Shown here: one piece after another, positions 43,653 to 54,104 of the stretch
Layout: every line of letters begins with the position of its first letter
How positions within the stretch are numbered: position 1 is the first letter of the stretch
Assembly: GCA_026075535.2 (NCBI GenBank)
Contig: AP026540.1
Span: forward strand, 868,001 to 932,000
Source of the DNA: Tricholoma matsutake
Lineage: Eukaryota > Basidiomycota > Agaricomycetes > Agaricales > Tricholomataceae
Reading direction: 5' to 3'
DNA: 64,000 nucleotides
Made by a program: the position numbers and the translations under genes
Notes under the pieces: model-generated
Told to the model about the DNA's origin: nothing
Seen by the model: the letters and a program-made list of their open reading frames with translations, nothing else
The model's database searches: none

Positions 43653-43930
43653 GTAATTGTTTTTAATTATATTCTAGTAAGTAGTCTGAATGTAGTCCAA
43701 GTGGGTTCCTAGTAGACTGATAGTAGTAGACTCCATGTGTCCTTGTATAGTCTGGGAAGAGTGGACCCAGACTGTACTCAGACTGTACTGGGACAAAAAT
43801 TGCTTGGACCTGCCATATCAGCACTGTTTGACTGCATATGCAGTCCAAGAGTTGTCCTACTTGACTCCTTGTTGGACTATATGGAGTCCTATAGGATTAG
43901 GTGGTGGAGTGTAAAGATCTCGGAGCAAGG

Positions 43931-44545
43931 ATTAAGTGTCAGATGAGTTGTGAGTGGTAGTGAGAGAGATAGTGACTCACATGTTCTCCTGTGCTTTCCA
44001 CTGCTGGATGCACATGGTAAAGGGGTATTGGAGTCCCTAAATACCCTATACAATGTTTACATGAGGTTCTAAGATGGTCAATAAAGTCAAAGCAGCAAAC
44101 ATAGGCTCAGGAGGGGCAATACTTACTGGGAAATATCTGTGGGACCAAAATGTTTTCTTTCTTCCATTCCTAGGTCTATTGTTCAGTGGGAATAAGATAT
44201 GTACATACCATGGCAGGGGAGAGAGGCTCCAGCCCATCAGGGCATGGGTCTCCTATCAACAATGGTGAATTTGACTCGCCATGTCTTCCCTGTCATCCAT
44301 ATTGTTAAATGCTTATATCCAGAGCATATTGTAGTCCATTCTCTTTAGAAAACAGCTTAGATATAATCTGTATGGTCAAAGCCTAGTCCAGGAAGGTAGG
44401 TTTGTCAGATGCTCACCTATTTCTATATTACTGTCTTCTAGCAGTTCCATCCCATTAATGGATGGTATACACAAATGAAATGGGGTACTTTGAGCCTTAT
44501 TAACACCTCATGAAGATAAGTTAGCCTGGGGAAGACACGTGGTAG
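43931..44545 (-). repeat. Repeat D, partial copy (inverted to 59190-60222)
   Basis: Runs parallel to the minus strand of 59190-60222 with few differences, including the GTTTACATGAGGTTCTAAGA block. At the position of the foldback in the 59-kb copy it has the uninterrupted sequence. Similarity stops near 44545. Confidence 0.75.
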
Positions 44546-45039
44546 TTTCCAAGATCTCAGTATTGAGAACAAGGTTATGCTGGTCAGGGCCCACCAAATC
44601 CATCTTTGTGGCAATTGCTGAACAGTTCTGAGTTTTCTCAGTATGAGCTATATTTGTCTATTTTTGTGGCAATTGCTGAAAGGGCTTCAGGAGTGAGTTT
44701 ACTGTCTGTTTTTGTGGGCTTTGCCAAAAGGGCTTTGGGATGAGACACTGTGACCACATTCGCCTGAGCTATATTTATCTATTTTTGTGTTTGCCATGTA
44801 TAGGAGGTTGAGCCAGATTGAGCCTATGGGATCATGATGATTGTGAGATGTGTAATTTTTGTTGCATGCTTTTCTTTTTTATTTGCACCCTTCATTTCTC
44901 TCAATCTACATTGGCACCATATAGTACTTCCCTTTTCTTATTGTGAGTTTGCCATGCTAGTACACCTGCATGTTCTGTAGGCATGTTGGCATTTTGGACA
45001 GGTACATCCATTATTATTTACAATGTAGTGAGCTGTAAT
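44546..45039. repeat. Spacer with TTTTTGTGGCAATTGCTGAA repeats
   Basis: The motif or variants occur three to four times between 44605 and 44790, each with GAGCTATATTT(G/A)TC nearby. Nothing else recognised. Confidence 0.45.
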
Positions 45040-45348
45040 CTAGTGCATTTCCCCAGTCAGGGCTGCCTGAATTGCAGCTCCAAAACATTCATGTTTTCCC
45101 ATTAGATCTGCCATGGCCCTCCAGGGCTTGGTGAGTGTGAGCTTCCATCCAAAAAAGCATTCAGCTGATGAACCAGACATTTTAATCAGGACTCTTCCAA
45201 AGAGTCTTGGCATTATCTCCTCTGCCTGCAGATGACCCCATTTCCTTTCTATGGTGAACAGCAGCAGATTCCAGCCTTCTTGATTGGTTGGCCTTTGTAT
45301 GTATAGTAGAACATCTTCAGGCCAGTGTATCAATTTGCTGGAAAACAA
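45040..45348 (-). CDS. Unidentified ORF, 102 codons
   Basis: A clean frame with protein-like composition: WPEDVLLYIQRPTNQEGWNL, then FTIERKWGHLQAEEIMPRLF, KMSGSSAECFFGWKLTLT and WRAMADLMGKHECFG. Trp-rich and not low-complexity. It lies on the same strand as the Helitron fragment, 40 bp past its last readable codons. I do not recognise the family; it may be a fragment of a gene captured by or next to the Helitron. Confidence 0.4.
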   Translation of the reverse strand: MFSSKLIHWPEDVLLYIQRPTNQEGWNLLLFTIERKWGHLQAEEIMPRLFGRVLIKMSGSSAECFFGWKLTLTKPWRAMADLMGKHECFGAAIQAALTGEMH

Positions 45349-45503
45349 TTAACATCTAGACTGACAGGGGGGACATAGACTCACTGATTTGCATATGCCA
45401 TTACAGCATTGAAGATGCCTTCAGAGTCCAAAGGCATGGGGCCGGAGGCCCTCTCTGTAATCCCCAATGAGCGCCATGACTTCAAAGTCAGTCAACCTCC
45501 TGT

Positions 45504-46147
45504 TGAGTACTTTACACTCCCCCACCTATTCTGGCTGGATTCCTGTTATTCTGACCAGAATTTCTGGAATTTCTGGAATCTGGTAGAATTTTTTTTGTAT
45601 GTAGTTCTTCCTATGCAGCACATTTCTGGTTGGAATAACCATCAAATTTACACCCAGAATCCCTGGAATCTGACCTGACTCATCACAACCAGACTAACCA
45701 GAATGCACGTGCTTTCCCAAATAAAAGTTTGACATACACCAAGAATTGAACACTTGACCTTGGGTCTGCACACATAACAGCCCGCTTAACCACTGAGGTA
45801 CCAAGTAATCATTCCTCTATATACATTTAATACCTTTATTACCCAACCAAGGTGCATAGTTAACTGCAGCCATTAACAGAATACGCATACATGCATTGCA
45901 TGACATGTGACATGTGACTGCCAGCTCACAACCACCACCACCACCACCACCATCGTCAGTTGTGAGTTTGAGTGTCATGAATAAACCTTATATTACTAAC
46001 TAATAATTCTCCTGTGGCTCAACTGGTTAATTTAATGATTAATTAGAGTATATACTCTGAGTTGAGCATCTGGAGTAACCAGAATCTGGTTGGAATAACT
46101 GGAATACCTGGAATCTGATTGGAATAGATGGGGAAGGGTAAATTACA
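45504..46147. mobile_element. hAT-like non-autonomous element, copy 2 (644 bp)
   Basis: Flanks CCTCCTGT and GCTCCTGT (7 of 8). Ends and subterminal GGAATAAC repeats match copy 1 (5763-7617), of which it is a shorter version. A tRNA-like module lies on the minus strand at 45738-45805, and an A-box-like stretch near 46010. It interrupts the Helitron reading. Confidence 0.85.
45738..45805 (-). repeat. tRNA-like module inside hAT-like copy 2
   Basis: TACCTCAGTGGTTAAGCGGG then GGTCAAGTGTTCAATTCTTG on the minus strand. Nearly identical in layout to 6018-6095. Confidence 0.6.
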
Positions 46148-46928
46148 GCTCCTGTTGTATATTGCCCTTTGGACAGTACCCATAATCTGATCATGCTCGG
46201 CACTGTGGCCAGGCGCCAACATGCATGATTTGGCTAGCAAAATTTGAAAAACCAGCATAGCAATGTGGGGCTGAAGAAAAGAGTGATAACAGTGACTCGA
46301 CTGTGACTGTTGAGTAGTGGTGAGGGGGGCATTGGCCATACCAGTAAGGATTGGATAGAATTGTGTGGATGCATTTATACACCGAGTTGTAAAAGGTGCT
46401 TGTAATGGTGTGCCCACTTTGTTCATGTTTGAAGTAGGCTGCCAGACTCCATCATGGCACTCACCCCTCACAATAATAGCAGTAGTCTCATATCCTCTTT
46501 TTTTCAGTGAGCTTGGCTGTTCTACCCAGATTACAGTGTGAAAGATTGGGCCATCTGTTTCATGTTGATGCACCAGTCTGAGATACCCATTAATCATCCC
46601 AAACAAACCGTCCTCCTCAGAATTCCACTTAATGATGTTGTGTATGAAACCATGGCAGGTGTCATAGAAGGCAGCTACAGTTTGAGCAGTTGCCAGTCCA
46701 TTTTGGTCAGTGACATCTATCTCAAATGCAGAGACGAGTGAGTCAAATTCAGCATCAAAACCATTGAAAACCCTCCCAATTGCATTTCCTTTTGTGTGCA
46801 TTGGTAGCTTTGTATAAAGGTTAGGCTGGCATAGATGTAGAATCATGCCTGCCAACTCTCCTGTAATTTTAGTGTGTGAGCCATCAGCCCTGAGGATACA
46901 TGAAAAAAGCTTGTTTCCCTGCCAGACT

Positions 46929-47324
46929 TAGGGTACATCATGGGTTTTTGGCCCTTTTTGTTCCCACAGTCCATGGAACATAGAGTTTATGATGAAATCT
47001 TTAATTGAGGATCAAAACTGATGCAAACTTGATTGAGCTATATTTCCACCAGATCTCAACTGATCTGGATAATATTTGGTGCGTTTTAAAGCTGTTCTTT
47101 ATCCGCACACCTGTGGGTACATGGGTACAGTAATGCACATGGTTATTTACTTCAAAATGCACCCAAAATTATCCAAATTGGTCAAGATTTGGTTGAGATA
47201 TAGCTTGATCAATTTCAGATCACTTATGACATTTAGTTGAGGAATTACTTGATGACATTGACTTCTCCAGGCCAATATACTGACCGTGGGAACAAAACCT
47301 GTCAAAAACCTGTGATGTACCCTA
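46929..47324. mobile_element. hAT-like MITE (396 bp) in the Helitron
   Basis: Perfect 8-bp duplications GCCAGACT (46921-46928, 47325-47332). Ends TAGGGTACATCATGGGTTTT and TGATGTACCCTA are inverted over about 20 bp. Its removal rejoins FHTQV to WQGNKLFSC in the Helitron frame. Confidence 0.88.
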
Positions 47325-48490
47325 GCCAGACTTGAGTGTGGAAGTCATGGGAATCAAATGCAGAAGGGAGTAGGCCAATATACTTGTCATAACTGGCCTG
47401 CTGGATTGTTTCAAGGACCATGAAGCACAGCACAGTGTGACCAGCAAAATATGGATTAGAATGATGGGACAGCCAATGTCTAAGCTTGGCAGCATCTGTT
47501 GCTTGATACTGCTCAAAAGGGCCATGCCCATCAATGAAAATGCAGGGAAAACATCATCCAATCACAAGGTCGCCAACATCATCTACGAGACATGAAACTA
47601 AACATTGTTAGATGGGTTAGGAGCCAGGAAGTTTCATATAATCACATCAAGCATATTTGTCAACTACTGTTGGTGCTTGTTCAATTGAAATAGGTGAGTT
47701 GGTCAGACTGAACTGGAATTCAGGACATTAGAAAAACACTTTGGTCCCAACAGGAGGGTGAGGCAGTGTTGTGGAATTCCATTACTGGGCAAATGAGCCA
47801 AGGCATTGAGGTCAATATCAACATCATGGTAATATCAGTTGTCTGTTTTTAACCAAAATAATGCCTCATGAATGTGGGATGCATGGACAAGCAGACAGTT
47901 AATCTGGTTAGCATTCTGGTGTGGGTTGAGCCAGACAGTAACATTAAGTACTAAAGAAATGAGCCCTGGTGGAATTGGGAGGGTATTCATCTGGTAACAT
48001 GTTGTTCTGTCTGCAAAAGGTTTAATAGTGACTTTGTATGCTGGCAAGTTGCTGTCATTTGACTGTGCATGGTTAAGCATGTGCTTGACATAAAAATGCT
48101 TGGTGACTAGCAGCCACTCTAGAAGGGTAAGGCCTGATAACTGTGGAGGAACAAGACCCAGGGCCCACTTTGTCATTGATATGAAGTCTGGCACAACAGA
48201 AGCACATATTTGTTGCTCACACACTTCACAAACAATCATGCAGCCATCAGTAAGATGCAATGAGGAGGTGAGAGCCAGCCCATGGATGGTGTTGGATAGG
48301 GAATAAAGCAGGCCAGACTGCTTCAAGTCAGTCAGTGCCATTATGTGTGAATCACAGGCTGGAGACAGCAGGGCACAGACAGCACATGTGATTTTGTTCT
48401 TCCTTTGAACTACTTCTAATAGGAAACTTTGTGTGAGTGCAAGCTGGCATGTATGCTCAGCACTTGGGACTGCCAAGATTGTATGTCCTT

Positions 48491-49693
48491 AAAACAGTTT
48501 AAACAGAAGAGATTGTTAGAATGCACTCAGCTCACAAATGTGTAGCATGTTCAGTGGCTGATGCTTTCTTGCTTTAGTTTTCAAGTAAATGGCTTCAATG
48601 TAGAATAGGTTTCAGCCCCTTAATTGTTTTCATATCTGTTGTGACAGCGTGCTGTGTGTGAAGTAAGCTTGTTGATATGTCCACCTTGTGATCTAAGCTC
48701 TGGGAAAGTCTCCAAATGCATTGAGACATACCACACATGCTCCCATCCCCTACAAACCCCACAAAACTGCTCTGAAGCTATTCCAAACAACTTCGAACAA
48801 TTTGAACTATTTCAAATGACTTCAAATGATTTCAAATGAGTTCGAAAGACTTTGCAGCACCTCAAACATCTTCGGCCACTGTATCCCTATCGCACTTCCC
48901 TTCAGACACATGCAGCACACATTGTATGAGTTAGTGTGTCACATATCAAGCACCACCGGACATAAGGAGACACGACGAAGGGATTTTACAACAAGATTGT
49001 GGCGCTTTTATATCTCAATGATATATTAGATCAATAGGACAGGTACCCATGTTAAATCATGACTCTATATGTTGGCCTTCTCATCATCTTTCATTTTATT
49101 TTATGATTTGCAAAGTTCTTTATTGTTTTATATCTTGCCTCATGTATTCCTCATGTTTCATTTCCTTTTAAGTACCATCTCTTCCAAACATATATAGCCT
49201 TGTACTAGCTACTTATAAAGAGAGAGAATAGATTACCCTCTCACATCAATCGTCTGATTTAAGAGCAATTCTCTTGAGTCCAAGCCTCTTGACTTAGTCT
49301 CAAAGTTCAGTGTTTTATGCCAAACTTCTCTGAACTCTTCATACTAGCTTCTCGAAACAATCGTCTATTGTCTATCCCCTCTCAAGGCCTTTCTACATCC
49401 CTAGAGTCTATCCTCAGCCTTTGTAGAAGTCATCCTCGTCCTCTATAAGCCCTTCAAACTTCTTCGAACATCTTCAAACCTCTTTGAACTTTCCTCAAAC
49501 ATCATCGCAGTGCTTCATACACTCTCAAACCTCATCGAACTTCATCAGACCCTCTCTAAAGTTGTTTCCCTAACCTTGGGTAACAGTGGTGACATTTAGT
49601 ACCACCTTGCAACCTTCCTCTAACTAGTGTTATACCATTCGAGGCCTTATTGTGGGTTTTGTTTGGGTTTCCTGGTCAAGTATCATCATCATC
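48491..49693 (+). repeat. LTR-A copy 3, diverged
   Basis: It shares the end block TTGTGGGTTTTGTTTGGGTT, then GTATCATCA (49655-49690), with copies 1 and 2, plus the upstream CTTGCAACCTTCCTCTAACT. It holds TTCGAAC/TTCAAAC-type decamers at 48775-48850 and 49440-49560. The left edge is approximate. Confidence 0.5.
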
Positions 49694-50373
49694 CCTTGTG
49701 CATATTTGCCTGTCAGCATATCAAGCCCATCATCAACAGACTGTGTAAGTGATAATATTTGTTGCAGCATTGCATTCTATGACTGAAAGAGCTACAGTTT
49801 GCAACTACAGCTGGCGTGAGGTCCTACGTGGGAACCTCTAAATGGTGCATGCATTAAGCTTGCATTGAATACCACTGCATGGCCCCCAATAAGTAGCATT
49901 TACAGGCACAAAATAGATATAAAAAAACATTCCCTGCAAACACCATTGCCCTGTGTGGTCTGCTCATTGAGCAGGAATGCAAAACACTCCACTACATCCC
50001 CAACTGAATATGGAATGGGCTTGTACCAGTTGCGAGGACATATGTAAGACAACATCATCATCAAACCAATGTTTGGGGTGTTAGTCCAGCAGCCAACATT
50101 TTTGATTATCTAGACTGCACCTTGTTAGAAGGCCCCTGAAACAGACTTAATAAACTACATTTTTGAGACTGTTGGAGTCCTCCACTACTTTGATTTCATG
50201 GAGTGTAGCCAGCTGGTTGTCAAAAAAGGCAGACAGAAATGGTGGCCCCACTTGGGGAGAGCATAGAATCAGAAAAGATATCTAGCAAACTGTTAGCAAT
50301 GCATATGAATAGGATGTCAGACTGCACACCATAGTACCAACAGATACTATCTTGTGGACCTCACCAAAGACCT
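49694..50373. other. No gene identified
   Basis: Only fragmentary minus-strand readings such as PPFLSAFFDNQLATLHEIKV. It may be eroded transposase sequence. Confidence 0.35.
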
Positions 50374-50376
50374 TAA

Positions 50377-51076
50377 CACAACAGGCAGGGCAAAACTTTC
50401 CCAGAGAGAAAATGTGGAGAAAATTACACTTTTTCATGTAGCAAACAAGTAAAGAAAGACCAGTGAGAATAGGTCATTTTCTCTTTATTTTCTCTGCAAT
50501 CTGCCTAAGGGAAAATATGTCATTTGTGTGGAGAGAAAAAAAGGGGAATCTGAAGTTAAAAGAACTTATTTCCTCTTGATTTCCCCCTGATTTGTTCCTA
50601 GGAAAAAAAAGTTATATTTCCTGCAAGAGCAAATCAGAAATCTCCAGAGAATACATGTTATTTCTTATAAATTTGGCCTAGAAAATTGCATGTGGAAAAG
50701 TGTAATTTTGAAAATCTGGCAAACATGAGGAGAAAATTACACTTTTCCACATGCAATCTTCTAGGTCAAAATGGGTAAGAAATAACTTGTATTCTCCAGA
50801 GATTTCTGATTTGCTCTTGGAGGAAATATACCTTTTTTTTCCTGGGAAAAAATCATGGGGAAATCAAGAGGAAATAAGTTCTTTTCACTTCAGATTCCCC
50901 TTTTTTTCTCTCCACACAAATGATATACTTTCCCTTAGGCAGATTGCAGAGAAAATAAAGAGAAAATAATCTATTTTCACCATTTTTCTTTACTTGTTTG
51001 CTACATGAAAAAGGGTAATTTTCTCCACATTTTCTCCACATTTTTTCTGTGGGAAAGTTTTGCCCTGCCTGTTGTG
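50377..51076. mobile_element. Foldback CACTA-like element (700 bp)
   Basis: Two arms of about 340 bp are inverted copies; the outer ends read CACAACAGGCAGGGCAAAAC and GTTTTGCCCTGCCTGTTGTG. A 3-bp TAA duplication flanks it (50374-50376, 51077-51079). CAC... ends with 3-bp duplications are typical of CACTA/EnSpm elements. There is no coding capacity. Confidence 0.8.
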
Positions 51077-51099
51077 TAAACACAAAAGTTTGACAGGAG

Positions 51100-51180
51100 G
51101 CCACATCAACAAACAGCTGGACATCAACAAATGGCTGGACATCAACAAATGGCTGGACATCAACAAATGGCTGGACATCA
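51100..51180. repeat. 18-bp tandem repeat, four units
   Basis: ACATCAACAAATGGCTGG repeats without spacers; on the minus strand it can encode VQPFVD units within a short frame. It lies 25 bp from the foldback element. Confidence 0.8.
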
Positions 51181-52529
51181 TTAGAGTTTAAGGGGCCTAC
51201 CACAAAGTCAGTTCCATAGACTGCACTCGCCAATGTTTTGCCATGCAGGTGTAATGTTGAGCTCAAGGTGCCTAGATCCAGGTTGCACAAATGGAAGAAA
51301 CATGATTCAATTTATAACCAATGTTGACCCAAGCCAACCCTCATGATCCAACTGAAACATGAAAAGGAGAGGTACATAAATTGAGGGCAAGTGAGACAGA
51401 AAGCTATTCATCCTCACACATGTCCTATCAGAATCCTAAGGCGCAAGTGTGGGCCTGTGCTGACAAAGAGAGATTAGGCAGTCCACCTTTTGACTGGTCA
51501 TCAAAATATAATGTAAACCTGTCCTTAAGTGTAGTGGAAGTGCCCAAAATGGAGCTCAATGACATCCGGCTGACCTCTAGGTCCACCGTGGTTGTATTGT
51601 AACCTTTGGGGAGAAACCAAACCTCAATTGCTAAATCGTCTATCATTTGTAAGTGTTTTATTCCTCAACTTGTAGGCATGGGCACAAGCACTACTCCTGG
51701 GGCATTGTATCTTAACAGACAAGCAGTTATAATTGCTGCAGGAGCCTTAATATTAATATTTTGGTGATAATCAAGTCATTGAATTGTTGTAAAGACTCAC
51801 TGGAAAGGCATTCATAAGCTGATAAGTCATCTCTGTAGGACAATGAGGATACTGATGGTGCTGCATGACAAGAGATGACAGATGTCCCTGCAGATAAATA
51901 TGGGTGAGACCTAGCAGATGGTGTGGAACCAATTTGACACCACTGATAAAGCCTGTGACATGAAGATCCAGATGGCTGCTGTGCAGTTAGATAACTGGAG
52001 GGCCCAATGTGACCAGCCAATGTGCCTTTCAAACAGACTTCCACCATGAACAAGGACTATGACTCAATGAATGCCCAGAAGTGCACTTTGTCTGATGCTG
52101 ATCACCTGTCTAGGCATTGCCCTCAACCACCTGTGTAATGAATGCTTCACAGGTGGAACAGACAATCAGCTGGCAAGCTTTTTGAATGTAAGCCTCCCCG
52201 CTTTATGAGGAGCATTGTTGACTCACCTTCTAAATAGGCTCAACCTAGCTGGGAGCAAAGCCATATGATTCAAGAATTCCACACCCCTAAAAGCTGGCAT
52301 CTTGTGAAACAAATGTTGCAGGCTGGCACTATCGAGGAGGCATTCTTCAAGCTGAGAGGCATTTTAGCCTTGAAAGACCTCCCTCCCCTGCAAGAAATGC
52401 CCAAGTATGCCCTCCTGTCCTTTTGCCTATGTTTTCCTGGCTAACCTGTATACTCACTGTATAGGGTTGCTGTCTATTGCTATATGTTCCTCCACCAGGC
52501 AGTTAAGGTCAGTGGTTTGGGAGAAGAGT
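51181..52529 (-). pseudogene. Unassigned minus-strand coding-like remnants
   Basis: Short frames such as LAIEVWFLPKGYNTTTVDLE (51428-51646) and the Ser-rich 51727-52053 look protein-like but match nothing I know. They may be parts of one decayed element gene. Confidence 0.25.
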
Positions 52530-53035
52530 CATTTTCCCAAGCTGTGGCTACTGCTCAGGAAATATATGGCTTGTTCAATCGCCAATGTTTGGATGGCACC
52601 CTCAAGTCCTCTTTCACATCTGGGGGACAGCCAAATATTGTGTCTTGATGCCTCCAACTGATATTTCACACCAACAAAAGATGCCCCTGGTGAAATTAAT
52701 ACTCCATTCCACATGTGGTAGGTTGAGATGTAGTGAGGTAGGTACAGCCACTCATCCAAGGCCTGTAGGCCAGAACCTGTCACCTTCCATTGACATTAAG
52801 ACAGACACTCATAGTAGATGATGCTCACTTTCATTAGAGCCTACCCTTAAAGCAGGAGAGGCCATAGCATGTATTACAGAATGAGTTGAACCATGTGTTC
52901 CTAAAAAGGCAATAATTTGGTAATATCACAGCAACAATGCAATGCACTGTTAATTGAAAAGCTGGGGTAGATAGAGGAGAGTATATTGCATAGAATACAA
53001 TAAAACTGGGGGAGTCCCTGGAGAATTGAATTAGG
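52530..53035 (-). repeat. Repeat D, second partial copy
   Basis: About 52710-53030 is the inverse of 58890-59200, covering the blocks AGGAGAGGCCATAGCATG and GACAGGTTCTGGCCTACAGG. The frame MTGSGLQALDEWLYLPHYIS lies in the shared part. Confidence 0.7.
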
Positions 53036-54104
53036 TATGTGCTAGTAAGTGCACCATCCATTATATGGCCATGGCCATACATTATATGGTGACTGATGGT
53101 ATATGGTGTGCCATATACCATCTGTATGTCTAGCTGGCAAGAAGCTTGATGGTATGGTATGGGTATATGGATGGCCATATAATAGTTGATGGTTATGTAC
53201 ATGTTTGGTATGGGTACAAGACATGTCACTGGAGTACAGTACTATAATTACATCTTATGACTATCTAATGAACAAATCACTCAGGCTCTTTTGTAAGGGT
53301 TGAGATTACAATGGTAAAACATATTCTTGAAGCCTTAGGGAGTTTGTCATGGGGGGGGATGGCAGTTAGCACCCAGTCCACCCTAGCATGACATGGGTAT
53401 GGGTAACACTGTTAAGGGGTGAAGCCTCAACTGCTCGATCTAGTCAGTGTTGTTCCACGAGGTGTCTCCTCAGAGGGTTGCTCAGCACTAGTCTTACTTG
53501 GGGCTTCTAACATAAGGTTAATAGTGCACTCTAACTGGGCTTCTGCACAGAGTTGTTTGGGTTCATGTACTAAGGGGCTTCCTTAGTAGTTTCGAGTAAG
53601 TTCCAGAGTTGCAAGTTAAGACTGTAGATTGCCTAGATCTAAACTAAGGACATTGCTACTACTTGTCACTGTACCTATAGGTTATTAAGAAGTAATAGAA
53701 GAACAATAGAAAGATAAGCCTCGTGCCTGGCATGAGGCATCCAATGTGGCATCCAATGTCAAGGAGTGTGCTGCAGCCCAGCATGTCAAGGAACAATAGC
53801 AAGGTAAGTCTCATGCCTAGCATGGGGTGTCCGATGTCATGGAGTGCTGGTGAGTTTTTGACTTTCTGCCATGTGTTCCATTGTTCCAAATGAGGAAATA
53901 ATTGTGTTTTGTTTGGCTCTCCATCCAGAGACCAGAATGTCACTCCATACCAGGAAAATATTTTATACTTGTTATTTCTGAGGCCACCAGAGATAAAAAA
54001 ATGAATAAACTATCCTCTAACTGTGCCACTGCACTATTGTCAGCCAACCATGTCTGTCTCCCACTTCAAGCTAACCTTGGACTCCTCCCATCAACCATAT
54101 TACA
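53036..54104. other. Spacer; short tandem repeats near 53700-53850
   Basis: GGCCATATA palindromes occur near 53050-53180. Two units with (G/A)TCTCRTGCCTRGCATGRGG lie near 53718 and 53807. No gene recognised. Confidence 0.4.

Larger units (their letters stand above)
42491..43921. mobile_element. hAT-like element with two tRNA-like modules (1.43 kb)
   Basis: A 9-bp flank, GGAGCAAGG, is duplicated (42482-42490, 43922-43930). Inverted ends share CACTCACCCACCTAATCC on the left and its near-complement on the right, and match the ends at 5763 and 45504. Both subterminal regions carry GGACTCCA/AGTCCAA-type repeats. It holds tRNA-like modules pointing in opposite directions and a nested MITE (43115-43338). 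It inserted into repeat D. Confidence 0.8.
45390..48490 (-). pseudogene. Helitron protein, N-terminal part, with insertions
   Basis: The minus strand from 48490 reads CAVCALLSPACDSHI and VCEVCEQQICASVVPDFISM, then WALGLVPPQLSGLTLLEWLL, the pattern of the DUF6570 region in basidiomycete Helitrons. Next come HSNPYFAGHTVLCFMVLETI, then KLPMHTKGNAIGRVFNGFDA. GPIFHTVIWVEQ may be the decayed Rep-side block usually reading GTLHCH. Excising the hAT-like elements at 46929-47324 and 45504-46147 restores the frame across each. The Rep catalytic motif and helicase are not present in the window. Upstream it is cut by LTR-A copy 3. Confidence 0.6.

Noticed and set aside
51100..51180. CRISPR-like array
   Set aside because: Units are contiguous with no spacers, and the context is eukaryotic.
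50751..51290. ORFs in the foldback element
   Set aside because: They come from AT-rich palindromic arms and have no counterpart motif.
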